A stretch of 64,000 bases of DNA. Origin: Rosettibacter firmus (GTDB lineage Bacteria; Bacteroidota; Ignavibacteria; Ignavibacteriales; Melioribacteraceae). This document shows, piece after piece, positions 28,256 to 37,582 of the stretch. Location of the stretch: positions 682,001 to 746,000 of the forward strand of contig NZ_JAYKGJ010000001.1 in the NCBI RefSeq assembly GCF_036860695.1, written 5' to 3'. The notes beneath the pieces were generated by a model. That model had not been told where the DNA came from, did not search any database, and worked only from the letters and a program-made list of their open reading frames with translations. The first letter of the stretch is position 1. Each line of letters begins with the position of its first letter. A program made the position numbers and the translations under genes.

Positions 28256-29050
28256 CTATAAATTTTTTTCTATATACTTATATAACTCAACAAAGTCTTT
28301 TATAGATAAATCTTCTGCTCGTTTAGAAAGCAGATGAGATATTGAATCAGATGAACTCCTTGAAATTATGGTGCGAAATATACTATTACTTAATGAATTT
28401 TTTAAAGTCTTTCTTCTATTTCCAAAAGCGGCTTTTACTACACTTATAAATAATTTCTCATCAACATCTTCCTGTAATGAGTCATAAAATCTAATTTTAA
28501 TTAATGCAGAATAAACTTTAGGTTTTGGATAAAACACATTTGGAGAAATTTTAAAACAAAATTCTGTTTGAGCAAAAAAATTCAAAAGCACACTTAATAA
28601 GCTGTAATCTTTTGTGCCTTCTTTAGCAATAATTCTTTTAGCCACTTCATATTGAACCATCAATAGTGCATCACTTACAAATTTTCTTTCGTCAATTAAC
28701 TTAAATAAAATTGGCGAAGTTATGTTATAGGGAATGTTACCAATAATTCTTAGTTTATTATTAGACTCAACAAAACTTTCCAGTTTAATTTTCAAAAAAT
28801 CTTCGTTGATAATTTCAAGCTCAGGAAATTTCTCTGCTAATTTTTTTACGATTCTTTTATCAATTTCTACAGCTATAAATTTTTTTGTTTTACCAATTAA
28901 TTCAGATGTTAAAGCACCCCTTCCAGGTCCAATTTCCAGAACTAAATCTTCACTTTGCGGATTAAATTCATCAATTATTTTTTGAATTATATTTTTATCA
29001 AATATATAATTTTGTCCAAATCTTTTTAATGGTTGAATTTTTTCATCCAT
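28256..29050 (-). CDS. rsmA: 16S rRNA dimethyladenosine transferase RsmA (KsgA)
   Basis: Dimethylates two adjacent adenines near the 3' end of 16S rRNA during 30S assembly. The 264-residue protein has QNYIFDKNIIQKII at the N-terminus, SAM motif LEIGPGRGALTSELI near residue 40 and the catalytic NIPYNITSPI near residue 106. The C-terminal helical domain contains AAFGNRRKTLKNSL. Length and motifs are standard. Its start faces the plus-strand glycosyltransferase gene across about 77 bases. Confidence 0.97.
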   Translation of the reverse strand: MDEKIQPLKRFGQNYIFDKNIIQKIIDEFNPQSEDLVLEIGPGRGALTSELIGKTKKFIAVEIDKRIVKKLAEKFPELEIINEDFLKIKLESFVESNNKLRIIGNIPYNITSPILFKLIDERKFVSDALLMVQYEVAKRIIAKEGTKDYSLLSVLLNFFAQTEFCFKISPNVFYPKPKVYSALIKIRFYDSLQEDVDEKLFISVVKAAFGNRRKTLKNSLSNSIFRTIISRSSSDSISHLLSKRAEDLSIKDFVELYKYIEKNL

Positions 29051-29095
29051 AGATTTCTTTTTATAAAATTCTTTAATTCATGATGTATAATTAAT

Positions 29096-29103
29096 TATAT
29101 TTG
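29096..29103 (+). promoter_or_regulatory. -7 element for the glycosyltransferase gene
   Basis: TATATTTG matches TAnnTTTG exactly, with TTTA (one mismatch from TTTG) 20 bases upstream at 29072-29075. Transcription would start near 29110, only 18 bases before the ATG at 29128. This argues against the TTG at 29101, which lies inside the promoter element. Confidence 0.45.
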
Positions 29104-29127
29104 ATAGTCAATGTAAATAAAATTTAT

Positions 29128-30219
29128 ATGTTTGAAATAATATTTCTTATAGCATTATCTCTATATTTTATTCAACTAATAATATTTACTATTGGTGTAG
29201 GGAAAAAATACCCTAAAATAAAAGATGAACTACTTCCCAATATAACTGTAGTTGTAGCAGCTCGTAACGAAGAAAATAATATTCTCGATTGTCTTAAATC
29301 TCTTGATAATCTAATCTATCCTTCAAATAAAATAGAAATTATAATAATCAATGATCACTCAACCGATAGAACAGGTGAAATCATTGAAAATTTTATTAAA
29401 GACAAACCCAAGTTTAAATTAATTGTTCCCAGCAAACAAATTGGTTCACTTAAAGGAAAAACCAATGCACTCGCCAATGCAATTAAAATAGCAAAAGGAG
29501 AAATTATTCTTACAACAGATGCAGATTGTATTGTATCCCCTACATGGGCAAAAACTCTTGTTTCATATTATCAAAAAGATGTTGGATTAGTTGGTGGTTT
29601 TACCACTCAACAAGATTATAATGCTTTTGCAGGTATGCAGGCTATTGATTTTATTTTTTTATTAACTGTTGCATCAGGTGCATTGAATCTTGGAAAACCA
29701 TTAAGCTGTATTGGCAATAATATGTCCTACAGAAAAAGTGCTTACGACGAAGTAGGTGGATACGAAAGTTTACCATTTTCTGTAACAGAAGATTTTAATT
29801 TGCTAATGGCAATTAATAGATTAAAAAAATATAAAATAATTTATCCACTTGATGCTGGAGCACTTGTAACATCAAAACCATGTCCAGATTTAAAAACTCT
29901 TTACTGGCAGAAAAAAAGATGGGGCGTTGGTGGAATTGAAAGTGATATAATTGGTTATCTGATAATGTTATGGGGATATATTACTCATGTTTCAATGATA
30001 CTTACACCATTTCTTTTTTCTTTCACTGCATTATATTTATGCTTTTTCAAAATTTTTATTGATTACTTTTTTATTTACCCTGTTTATAAGAAATTAAATC
30101 TAAAATTAAAATTTAAGCACTTCTTAGCATTTGAAATTTATTTTATTATCTATGTTATCATTCTTCCCTTTATAGTATTTATTAACCCCAAAGTAAAATG
30201 GAAAGGGAGAGAATATTAA
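29128..30219 (+). CDS. Membrane glycosyltransferase, family 2
   Basis: Likely a processive or single-step GT2 enzyme of envelope polysaccharide or glycolipid synthesis. I use the ATG at 29128 (363 aa). One N-terminal membrane segment is followed by a GT-A domain: ITVVVAARNEENNILDCLKS, a DxD-like TTDADCIVSP, SVTEDFNLL (ED motif) and QKKRWGVGG (Q/R-x-x-R-W type motif). Two or three hydrophobic segments close the protein. The donor and acceptor cannot be told. It is followed 29 bases later by an outer-membrane protein gene. Confidence 0.86.
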   Translation: MFEIIFLIALSLYFIQLIIFTIGVGKKYPKIKDELLPNITVVVAARNEENNILDCLKSLDNLIYPSNKIEIIIINDHSTDRTGEIIENFIKDKPKFKLIVPSKQIGSLKGKTNALANAIKIAKGEIILTTDADCIVSPTWAKTLVSYYQKDVGLVGGFTTQQDYNAFAGMQAIDFIFLLTVASGALNLGKPLSCIGNNMSYRKSAYDEVGGYESLPFSVTEDFNLLMAINRLKKYKIIYPLDAGALVTSKPCPDLKTLYWQKKRWGVGGIESDIIGYLIMLWGYITHVSMILTPFLFSFTALYLCFFKIFIDYFFIYPVYKKLNLKLKFKHFLAFEIYFIIYVIILPFIVFINPKVKWKGREY

Positions 30220-30248
30220 AACAATTACTTATCAACTTTTATAAGTAA

Positions 30249-31082
30249 ATGATTATGAAACTTAAAATTATAGTTCTGCTTTCATTAATATTTCCTTTAC
30301 AACTTTTATCTCAAAAAACAATTGAAATATTTCCAGACAAGCTAAATATCCAGCCATTAACTGCGAATATTCTGGAACCAAAACTTGGTTTTCTTTTTCA
30401 ATTATCGAAAAACGAACTTAGATTGGATATTGGAAATTCAATGGATATTATTCAATTTCAGAATGGTGAAACAACTTATTCACTTGGTGCTGATTTATTT
30501 ACCTATTCACTCTTAAGGAGTGAAAAAAATTTTCATTTCCCTGTTGATGCTATTGATTATCTATTTGGTTTAAATTTTGGTTACACAAAAAAAATGAGAG
30601 AAGACAAATTTGGAGTAAGATTTAGATTAAGTCACATCAGTGCTCATTTTGTGGATGGACATTATGATGGTTCTAACAATAAATGGCGTGATAATTTAAA
30701 TCCTCGTGTTTATAGCAGAGAATTTATTGAAATTGTTCCTTTTTATTCTTTTAATTCGCTTAGAGTTTATGCTGGTTTTACATATATTTTTCATGTAGAC
30801 CCTGATTATATAAAAAAAGATAATTATCAACTTGGATTCGATTACTTTATAAAAAAAATTTCATGGAATAATTTAAATCCCTTTATCGCTTATGATCTTA
30901 AAATTATTCATATAAATAATTATTCAACAAATCATTCTTTTTCGGCAGGAATTAAATTTGGTAAACCATTTGAAAAAGGTTTAAGTGCTTATTTAAATTT
31001 CTATTCAGGTAAAAATGTACATGGCGAATACTTTGATATTAATAAAAAATATTTTGCATTAGGAATAAATCTGGACTTATAA
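30249..31082 (+). CDS. Outer-membrane protein, DUF1207-like
   Basis: The 277-residue protein has a signal peptide (to about residue 22, ending LLSQ) and a beta-barrel-like body with segments such as KFGVRFRLSHISAHFVDGHY and RVYAGFTYIFHVDPDY, which recall the DUF1207 family of barrel proteins. The end, FALGINLDL, fits an outer-membrane barrel. Function unknown. A second in-frame ATG two codons later is an equally good start. It is followed two bases later by a site-2 protease gene. Confidence 0.72.
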   Translation: MIMKLKIIVLLSLIFPLQLLSQKTIEIFPDKLNIQPLTANILEPKLGFLFQLSKNELRLDIGNSMDIIQFQNGETTYSLGADLFTYSLLRSEKNFHFPVDAIDYLFGLNFGYTKKMREDKFGVRFRLSHISAHFVDGHYDGSNNKWRDNLNPRVYSREFIEIVPFYSFNSLRVYAGFTYIFHVDPDYIKKDNYQLGFDYFIKKISWNNLNPFIAYDLKIIHINNYSTNHSFSAGIKFGKPFEKGLSAYLNFYSGKNVHGEYFDINKKYFALGINLDL

Positions 31083-31084
31083 AA

Positions 31085-32080
31085 ATGGACGAAAACTTTT
31101 CAGCAGAAATTAGAGATTACTACACTCCTAAAGAAAATAAAAGTTCATATTTAATTCATCTTATTCTTTTAATCATCACTTTTTTAACAACGATTATTGC
31201 AGGTTTAGAATGGACAACAGGAAAAATTGGACCATATGAGATAACAGACTTCACAAAAGGTTTGCCTTATGCTATATCAATTATTTTTGTTCTCGCCTGT
31301 CACGAATTTGGTCACTATTTTGCTGCAAAGTATCACAGAGTTAAAGCAACACTTCCTTATTTCATTCCTTTTCCTCCAATACCAGGCTTCTTTAATTTTG
31401 GAACAATGGGAGCTGTAATAAGAACAAAATCTATTACACCAAATAATAAAGCAATGTTCGATATTGGTGTAGCTGGACCAATATCTGGATTTATTGCATG
31501 CATTATAGTTCTAATTTATGGATTTACTCATTTACCTCCTGTTGATTATATACTTACAATTCATCCAGATTATTTTTCACCTGAATATGGAAAAGACACA
31601 ATTAATCTTGAATTCGGAAGTACACTAATTTTTGAAATACTAAAATATTTATTTACTAAACCTGGAGATTTTATTCCTCCAATGTCAGAAGTTTATCACT
31701 ATCCTTATTTATGTGTTGGCTGGTTTGGATTATTTGTCACTGCAATGAATTTAATTCCAGTTGGTCAGCTCGATGGTGGTCATATAATTTATTCAATGTT
31801 TGGTGGAAAAATACACGAAGCTATAGCTGGAATATCAATGATTATATTAATGATATTAGGTGCAGGTGGTATAATAAGCAGTTTGTTTGGATTACCTTTT
31901 GAGTTTGGCTGGAGTGGATGGCTCTTCTGGGCATTGATCTTATTTTTTGTTATTAAAATTAAACATCCCCCCGTTCCCTATTTTGAAAAACTTGATAATA
32001 AAAGAATGATTCTTGGCTATATCGCAATTGCAATTTTTATTCTTTCATTTTCACCTACACCTTTTATTATTTCATTATAA
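31085..32080 (+). CDS. Site-2 protease family (M50) membrane metalloprotease
   Basis: The 331-residue protein has six or more membrane segments. The zinc motif HEFGHYFA is near residue 72 and the second half of the active site, NLIPVGQLDGGHI, near residue 228. Such proteases cut membrane-bound anti-sigma factors or signal-peptide remnants. The long loop between the two motifs (about residues 150-205) resembles that of plant-type EGY and cyanobacterial members rather than RseP, since no PDZ domain is seen. Substrate unknown. The start follows the previous stop by two bases. Confidence 0.87.
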   Translation: MDENFSAEIRDYYTPKENKSSYLIHLILLIITFLTTIIAGLEWTTGKIGPYEITDFTKGLPYAISIIFVLACHEFGHYFAAKYHRVKATLPYFIPFPPIPGFFNFGTMGAVIRTKSITPNNKAMFDIGVAGPISGFIACIIVLIYGFTHLPPVDYILTIHPDYFSPEYGKDTINLEFGSTLIFEILKYLFTKPGDFIPPMSEVYHYPYLCVGWFGLFVTAMNLIPVGQLDGGHIIYSMFGGKIHEAIAGISMIILMILGAGGIISSLFGLPFEFGWSGWLFWALILFFVIKIKHPPVPYFEKLDNKRMILGYIAIAIFILSFSPTPFIISL

Positions 32081-32086
32081 ATCAAC

Positions 32087-32118
32087 TTGACATTGTTATT
32101 AAGCTTTGTCTAAATTTG
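32087..32118 (+). promoter_or_regulatory. Promoter of the cell-surface/glycosyltransferase operon
   Basis: TTGACA at 32087-32092 is followed by TAAATTTG at 32111-32118, an exact TAnnTTTG with 21 bases between TTG and TA. Transcription would start near 32125. It lies just after the site-2 protease stop and reads into the run of seven plus-strand genes that ends at 39711. Confidence 0.6.
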
Positions 32119-32202
32119 TTTTAATAATAAAAGGAAAAATTATAGAAAAAATTGCTACTACTAAAATTAACGAAACTTTTAAATCATAAAGGCAAGTTTT
32201 CT

Positions 32203-33087
32203 ATGATTTTTCCTTTATTAAATCATTTCACAAAAACATTTCAATCATTGATAAAAGTCTTATACGTGAATAAAATAAAAATATCATTTGTTGTTCTATT
32301 AATTTCAATACTTGCCTGCGATGAAATACCAGATAATATCGTTGATCAAAAATTATCTAACACTTATGTAGAATATATCGAAGCTCCAGATGAATTTACT
32401 TATTTTAGTTCCGACTCTGCATTTGCTACATCAATCAAATTTAAAAACACAAATTCAGTTGACAATGTTTGGTTAAAAGTAACTTCCTTAGATGGTTCTT
32501 CAACTATTCACGAACAAATTTTTATGTCAGACGAAGGCGATTTATTTTTATCTGGCGATAAAGTAAAAGGTGATAATATTTTTACTGCACTCATTCCTAT
32601 GAGCAAAAATTTTCCCAGTGGTAAATATTTAATCGAATATTATCTACAAAACAAAACTTCATATTCACAGGATAAATCACTAAAAGTTGCTGTTCATAGT
32701 TTTAATTACTCTAACACGCAAATTAATTTACCACCAGTAATTAATGAAATTATTGTACCTTCTACTGCGACTTATGGACAGAGAATAACATTAATGATTA
32801 AAGTACAGGATTCCAATGGCTTAAACGATATTTCTTCTGTTTATTATGAACTTTATAAACCCGACGGTACAAAAATGGTAAACAGTCAAGGAATTTCTCA
32901 ATTTCCTTTATTTGATGATGGTAATACATCAATAAATGGAGATACTGTGGCTAAAGATGGCACTTATTCAGTATTTCTTACTTTCCCTTCTGGTCAACCT
33001 GCTGGTCAATGGAGATTTGAATTCTATGCTAAAGATAAAGGTGGATTAATCAGTAATAAAGCAATACACTATTTAATTCTGAATTAG
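32203..33087 (+). CDS. Lipoprotein with two Ig-like repeats
   Basis: The start is uncertain: ATG at 32203 gives a long N-terminal region, while GTG at 32266 gives a compact lipoprotein signal, VNKIKISFVVLLISILAC, with the lipobox ILAC; the frame is open to 32152. The mature protein has two related units of about 80 residues, each with a strand pattern, a turn containing GD and KDG or KGD before a Phe or Tyr, then FPSG followed by a beta strand (KYLIEYYLQNK and WRFEFYAKDK). I recognise no named family. It should be anchored by lipid and lies 15 bases upstream of a T9SS-exported protein, so a surface role is likely. Confidence 0.75.
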   Translation: MIFPLLNHFTKTFQSLIKVLYVNKIKISFVVLLISILACDEIPDNIVDQKLSNTYVEYIEAPDEFTYFSSDSAFATSIKFKNTNSVDNVWLKVTSLDGSSTIHEQIFMSDEGDLFLSGDKVKGDNIFTALIPMSKNFPSGKYLIEYYLQNKTSYSQDKSLKVAVHSFNYSNTQINLPPVINEIIVPSTATYGQRITLMIKVQDSNGLNDISSVYYELYKPDGTKMVNSQGISQFPLFDDGNTSINGDTVAKDGTYSVFLTFPSGQPAGQWRFEFYAKDKGGLISNKAIHYLILN

Positions 33088-33102
33088 AAAAAGAGATATT
33101 AA

Positions 33103-34683
33103 ATGAAAAGATTGTTAATTGTATTATTTTTTGGTAGTCTGACAATAAATCTTTTTTCACAAAACTTACCTAAAAGTTTTTCTTTTACAAGTGATTCAGA
33201 AACAATTAATGATTTTCCAGCAAGTAACTCAATTGAACGAATTTTATTTGTAGAAGATACAATCTGGATTGCAACATCAAAAGGTTTGAGTAAATCTACA
33301 GATTATGGAAATACCTGGATTAATTTTTATCGACATAAAGATTTTGGTGAAGATGGTGTTTCGGCTATAGGATATTATAATGGAACAGTATGGGCAGCTA
33401 CGTGGAAGATGGATAATATAGCAGGCTCAAGTGTTCCTACTGGAACAGGACTTCACTATTCAACAGATTTTGGTAAAACCTGGAACAACATTAAACAACC
33501 AGTTGATGATCCTAGCGATTCTATTATCACTTATGGAATCAATAAAATTCGTGCTCTTCCTGTTACTGTTCCACAACAAAATTTTGTTTATGATATTGCA
33601 TTCACAAAAAACACAATCTGGATTGTTTGCTTTGCAGGTGGATTGAGAAAATCAACTGATATGGGAAAAACCTGGCAACGAGTTGTTCTTCCACCAGATA
33701 ATCTGGATTCAATTAAACCAACTGATACTTTAAAATTTTCACTTCAACCTGTTGCAGGTAAATTTGGTAAAGAATCTTATTTGAATCATAGAGCATTCTC
33801 TTTATTAACAGTTGATGATACAACAATTTATGTTGGTACTGCTGGTGGTATTAATAAAAGTACTGATGGTGGTATAAGCTGGATTAAATTTAATCATACA
33901 AATCAAGAACAACCTATAAGTGGTAATTTTATTCTTTCAATTCAACACAATAAGTTTGATAATTCTATCTGGGCTGCTACGTGGAAAGCCGAAGGTTTAG
34001 ATGAATATTATGCATTAAGTTCTTCAAATGATGGTGGCAAAACCTGGAAAACTTTTCTTACAAACGAAAAGATTTTAGATATTGATTTTAAATACTACGG
34101 AGATGCAAACAATTATACACACGCTGATATTTTTGCTGCAACCGAAAATGGTTTGTTTCGATCTAACAATTCAGGCAAATCCTGGCTTGCTGTTCAAGAA
34201 ATAATTGATAGTAAAACTGGTCTTCCTATTAATATCAAAAATCAAAGATATAGAGCAGTAAAGGTTAAACAAAAAGAATCTGTTACAGATATCTGGATTG
34301 GTACACTTGATGGTCTGGTTAAATTTACAGATATCAACAATAACTGGGATGGTGAATGGAAAGTATTTCTTTCATCAAAAAAATTGAATACTTCAAATGA
34401 TTCTTATGCTTTCCCAAATCCATTTTCTCCTGATGAGGAAGTTGTTAGAATAAAATATAAAATTGAAAAAAGTGCTAATGTTACTATAAGAATTTTTGAT
34501 TTTGGAATGAATTTGGTAAGAACTCTAATTCAAAATGTAAACAAAACTTTAAAAGGTGAACAAATTGAGTTCTGGGATGGAAAAGACGAAAATGGAAAGA
34601 TTGTTCCAAATGGAGTTTATTTTTATAGAATTGATATCGATTCAAACGAACCATTATTTGGTAAAATAATTGTATTAATGTAA
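33103..34683 (+). CDS. T9SS-exported Asp-box (BNR/YCF48-like) repeat protein
   Basis: The 526-residue protein has a signal peptide (to about residue 20) and at least six repeats of a beta-propeller type, each with a strand such as TIWIATSKGLSKST and an Asp-box of form SxDxGxTW (for example STDYGNTW, STDFGKTW, STDMGKTW, STDGGISW, SNDGGKTW). The last 85 residues form a T9SS sorting domain: YAFPNPFSPDEE, VTIRIFDFGMN, FWDGKDENGKIVPNGVYFY. A surface or secreted propeller is expected; its binding partner is unknown. It is followed by two PorV-like genes. Confidence 0.88.
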   Translation: MKRLLIVLFFGSLTINLFSQNLPKSFSFTSDSETINDFPASNSIERILFVEDTIWIATSKGLSKSTDYGNTWINFYRHKDFGEDGVSAIGYYNGTVWAATWKMDNIAGSSVPTGTGLHYSTDFGKTWNNIKQPVDDPSDSIITYGINKIRALPVTVPQQNFVYDIAFTKNTIWIVCFAGGLRKSTDMGKTWQRVVLPPDNLDSIKPTDTLKFSLQPVAGKFGKESYLNHRAFSLLTVDDTTIYVGTAGGINKSTDGGISWIKFNHTNQEQPISGNFILSIQHNKFDNSIWAATWKAEGLDEYYALSSSNDGGKTWKTFLTNEKILDIDFKYYGDANNYTHADIFAATENGLFRSNNSGKSWLAVQEIIDSKTGLPINIKNQRYRAVKVKQKESVTDIWIGTLDGLVKFTDINNNWDGEWKVFLSSKKLNTSNDSYAFPNPFSPDEEVVRIKYKIEKSANVTIRIFDFGMNLVRTLIQNVNKTLKGEQIEFWDGKDENGKIVPNGVYFYRIDIDSNEPLFGKIIVLM

Positions 34684-34703
34684 TAACAAATCACGGTATT
34701 ATA

Positions 34704-35699
34704 TTGAAAAAAATATTTTTAATATCATTGATATTTACATCTATCATCATTTCACAAACTCAATACTCTCCTATCAATAGTATGCCAGGTGCATTTAGCA
34801 GAATGGGATTTGGTGCACGTGGAATGGGAATGGGAAATGCAATGTCAGCTGTTAAAACAGGTAATCTGGTTTCATATTATAATCCAGCTCTATCTGTATT
34901 CCAGGAAAATAATTCATTTCAAACATCATATTCTTTTCTTTCTCTGGATAGAACTCTGAGCTTCATCAACTTTACAAGAAAATTCGAATTCAAAAAAGAA
35001 TCATCAACCAATGAACATCAACAATCTAAATCTGTTGCAGGCATAAGCTCAGGCTTTATTATTGCTGGAGTATCGAATATAGATCTACGAGACAATGAAG
35101 GTGAAATCTTCGACAACATTTCAACTATGGAAACACAATTTTTTATTTCACTATCAAATAAGTTTTCAAAAAAGTTTGCTCTGGGAATTGCATTCAAATT
35201 TTATTACTATAGATTATATAAAGACATTATTTCAACTGCCTTAGGAGTGGATATAGGAGCATTATATTCAGTCAATGATAATTTAAATTTTTCAATTGTT
35301 GTTTCAGATTTAAATAGTGCTTATAAGTGGGATACTGGAAGCATTTATGGACAAAATGGAAATACAACTAAAAACAAATTTCCTTTACTAAAAAAATTTG
35401 GTGCTTCATATAAAATTCTTAAACCAGATATTATAGCAGCAATTGAACTTGAAAGTAGTAATGCTAATACAAATTACTTAAGAGGTGGAATTGAATATAA
35501 TATTATTCGTGATTTATACTTACGTTGTGGTTTAGATAGATTTAATTTATCAAATACTGAAACACCTATGCGACCTTCTTTTGGCTTTTCTTATTTTTAT
35601 GAAATAAAAGATATGAAATTTGGTATTGATTATGCTTTTGTAATCGAACCTTATTCTTCAAGTGATCAACACATAATTGGCATTAATATTAATTTCTGA
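34704..35699 (+). CDS. PorV/PorQ-family outer-membrane protein
   Basis: Starts at TTG (the only start giving a good signal peptide, cleaved near residue 18). The N-terminal mature segment GAFSRMGFGARGMGMGNAMSA followed by YYNPALSVF is the hallmark of the PorV/UPF0164 branch of FadL-like barrels. In T9SS, PorV carries cargo to the surface attachment complex. The rest is strand-rich and ends in INIF-like residues (GININF). It follows the T9SS cargo gene by 20 bases and overlaps the next PorV-like gene by one base. Whether it is a true PorV or a paralogue cannot be told. Confidence 0.85.
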   Translation: MKKIFLISLIFTSIIISQTQYSPINSMPGAFSRMGFGARGMGMGNAMSAVKTGNLVSYYNPALSVFQENNSFQTSYSFLSLDRTLSFINFTRKFEFKKESSTNEHQQSKSVAGISSGFIIAGVSNIDLRDNEGEIFDNISTMETQFFISLSNKFSKKFALGIAFKFYYYRLYKDIISTALGVDIGALYSVNDNLNFSIVVSDLNSAYKWDTGSIYGQNGNTTKNKFPLLKKFGASYKILKPDIIAAIELESSNANTNYLRGGIEYNIIRDLYLRCGLDRFNLSNTETPMRPSFGFSYFYEIKDMKFGIDYAFVIEPYSSSDQHIIGININF

Positions 35700-36595
35700 T
35701 GGTTATGAAAAAGACATTATTTATATTACTTATTAGTTCAATCATTTACGCACAGAATATTACTACGGGATTATCTTTCTTAAAAATTGGTTCTGGTGCA
35801 AGAAATATTTCAATGGGCGATTTTGGAATGATATCATCAAATGATTTGAATAATGGAATTTACAATCCTTCTGTAATTGCATTCGAACCAAAAAATAGAC
35901 TTTCTTTTACACACAATACTTTGTTCAATGATTTAAAATCTGAATTGTTTACAGGAAGCATTATATTATTTAAAATTCCACTTATGTTTGGAATAAATAC
36001 AACAAATATTTCTGATATCGAAATCAGAACTAAACCTGGCGAAGCAGACTCAAAATTTGATGCTCATTATTTTTATGGTAACTTAACAACTGGTTTTAAA
36101 ATTTATCAAAATATTTTTGCTGGCGTATCATTCAAATATATTTATGAAAGCCTTTTCTCTGACGATGCAACTGGATTTGGTTTCGATTTTGGATTAAGCT
36201 ATAAAGATTTAATTAAAAACTTAAATGCTGGAATATCATTTCGTAATATTGGCTCAATGAAACAATTGAGAACTGAACCAACAAAATTGCCTAAAGATTT
36301 GAGACTTGGTGCAACTTACAATATCAATTTAGTTGATTATAATTTAGACATTAATACTTTAGCTGGTTTTCAAAGCTATATTGATGATAATTCTTCTCAT
36401 TTCCATTTTGGAATTGAAATTAATTACTACGAAATTTTAGCTCTAAGAGGTGGATATATAACAGGGTATGATTCAAAAAATATAACTGCAGGGTTTGGAA
36501 TTTTATTCAAAGGAATTAATTTAGATTATGCATATGTTCCATATAAATATTCTCTGGGAGATTCACATATTATTACTTTCACATATACATTTTAA
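35699..36595 (+). CDS. PorV/PorQ-family outer-membrane protein (second copy)
   Basis: The 298-residue paralogue has a signal peptide ending near IIYAQ (residue 19), then GLSFLKIGSGARNISMGDFGMIS and IYNPSVIAF, the same N-terminal pattern as its neighbour. It is diverged, not a recent duplicate. The start overlaps the previous stop (TGATG); an in-frame ATG two codons on is also possible. Two such proteins beside a T9SS cargo gene suggest a local secretion or surface-attachment module, which is inference. Confidence 0.83.
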   Translation: MVMKKTLFILLISSIIYAQNITTGLSFLKIGSGARNISMGDFGMISSNDLNNGIYNPSVIAFEPKNRLSFTHNTLFNDLKSELFTGSIILFKIPLMFGINTTNISDIEIRTKPGEADSKFDAHYFYGNLTTGFKIYQNIFAGVSFKYIYESLFSDDATGFGFDFGLSYKDLIKNLNAGISFRNIGSMKQLRTEPTKLPKDLRLGATYNINLVDYNLDINTLAGFQSYIDDNSSHFHFGIEINYYEILALRGGYITGYDSKNITAGFGILFKGINLDYAYVPYKYSLGDSHIITFTYTF

Positions 36596-36616
36596 TCATT
36601 AATAATATTAAACAAA

Positions 36617-37576
36617 ATGGAAATTATTAGATATACAGAAGAATGGAAAGAAAAGTGGGACAAATTTGTTCTTGAATCGAACAATGGAACAATGTTTCAT
36701 CTACAAAGATTTCTTGATTATCACACACCAGGAAAATTTAAATTTGACCACTTAATATTTCTTGACAAAGGAAATATTGTTGCTGTATTGCCAGGCTCTA
36801 TAATTGATGGAACATTTGAATCACCAGTAGGTGCAAGTTATGGTTCAATTGTTACTAAAGATATAACTTTTGCAAAAGCTATGGAAATTGTGTCAACACT
36901 TCTTGATTATGGAAGAAAAAATGGAATTAAAGAATTTGTATTAACTGCAGCACCTATGATTTATGAAAGGTATCCAAATCAAAGTCTCGATTTTGCAATG
37001 TTATGGCAGGGTTTCAAATACAAGATTCATTATATTTCAAGTGCAATAAAACTTGATAAGGATCGGGATATTCTGGAAAGATTTTCTCCTACAATTCGAA
37101 GAAATATTCGTAAAACATTCAGAGATTTCAAACTTCGTGTAGAAGTTAACGAACGATACGATGAATTCTATCCAATACTTCTAAAAAACAAAGCACGACA
37201 TAATGTTAAACCAACTCATAGTTATGAAGATCTTTTACGACTAAAAGAACTACTTCCAGATAGATTAAAACTCTTTATGGTTTATTATAATGATATACCA
37301 ATTGGTGGATCTTTAATGTTTTATCCAAATCAATATGTTGCATTATGTTTTTATAATATGTTATTGTATGAATATGCTGAATATAAACCAATTCAACGAG
37401 TAATGTATGAAGTTGTAAAAGATTCAACTGAACGAGGATTTCGTTATGTTGATATTGGAGTTTCTCAGGATACAAAAGCAGAAAATCCAATGACGCCAAG
37501 TATGAGCCTTATAGAATTCAAAGAAAAATTTGATGCTAAAACTATAATGCGTAATACTCTTTATATCAAATTATAA
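36617..37576 (+). CDS. FemAB/GNAT-like acyltransferase
   Basis: The 319-residue protein resembles the FemAB-related family found with exopolysaccharide loci, which transfer an amino acid or acyl group to a cell-wall or surface glycan. Visible pieces are SNNGTMFHLQRFLDYH near the N-terminus, the central IRRNIRKTFRDF region, YNDIPIGGSLMFYPNQYVAL, and FRYVDIGVSQDT near the end, the typical last GNAT strand. No membrane segment. It precedes two glycosyltransferases with very short gaps, so a role in surface glycan decoration is likely. Confidence 0.78.
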   Translation: MEIIRYTEEWKEKWDKFVLESNNGTMFHLQRFLDYHTPGKFKFDHLIFLDKGNIVAVLPGSIIDGTFESPVGASYGSIVTKDITFAKAMEIVSTLLDYGRKNGIKEFVLTAAPMIYERYPNQSLDFAMLWQGFKYKIHYISSAIKLDKDRDILERFSPTIRRNIRKTFRDFKLRVEVNERYDEFYPILLKNKARHNVKPTHSYEDLLRLKELLPDRLKLFMVYYNDIPIGGSLMFYPNQYVALCFYNMLLYEYAEYKPIQRVMYEVVKDSTERGFRYVDIGVSQDTKAENPMTPSMSLIEFKEKFDAKTIMRNTLYIKL

Positions 37577-37582
37577 TACTCA

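Noticed and set aside
30225-30248. Inverted repeat TTACTTAT / ATAAGTAA ending just before the DUF1207-like start codon
   Set aside because: Eight-base A/T-rich stem with an 8-base loop is weak; a start-masking hairpin is possible but not supported.
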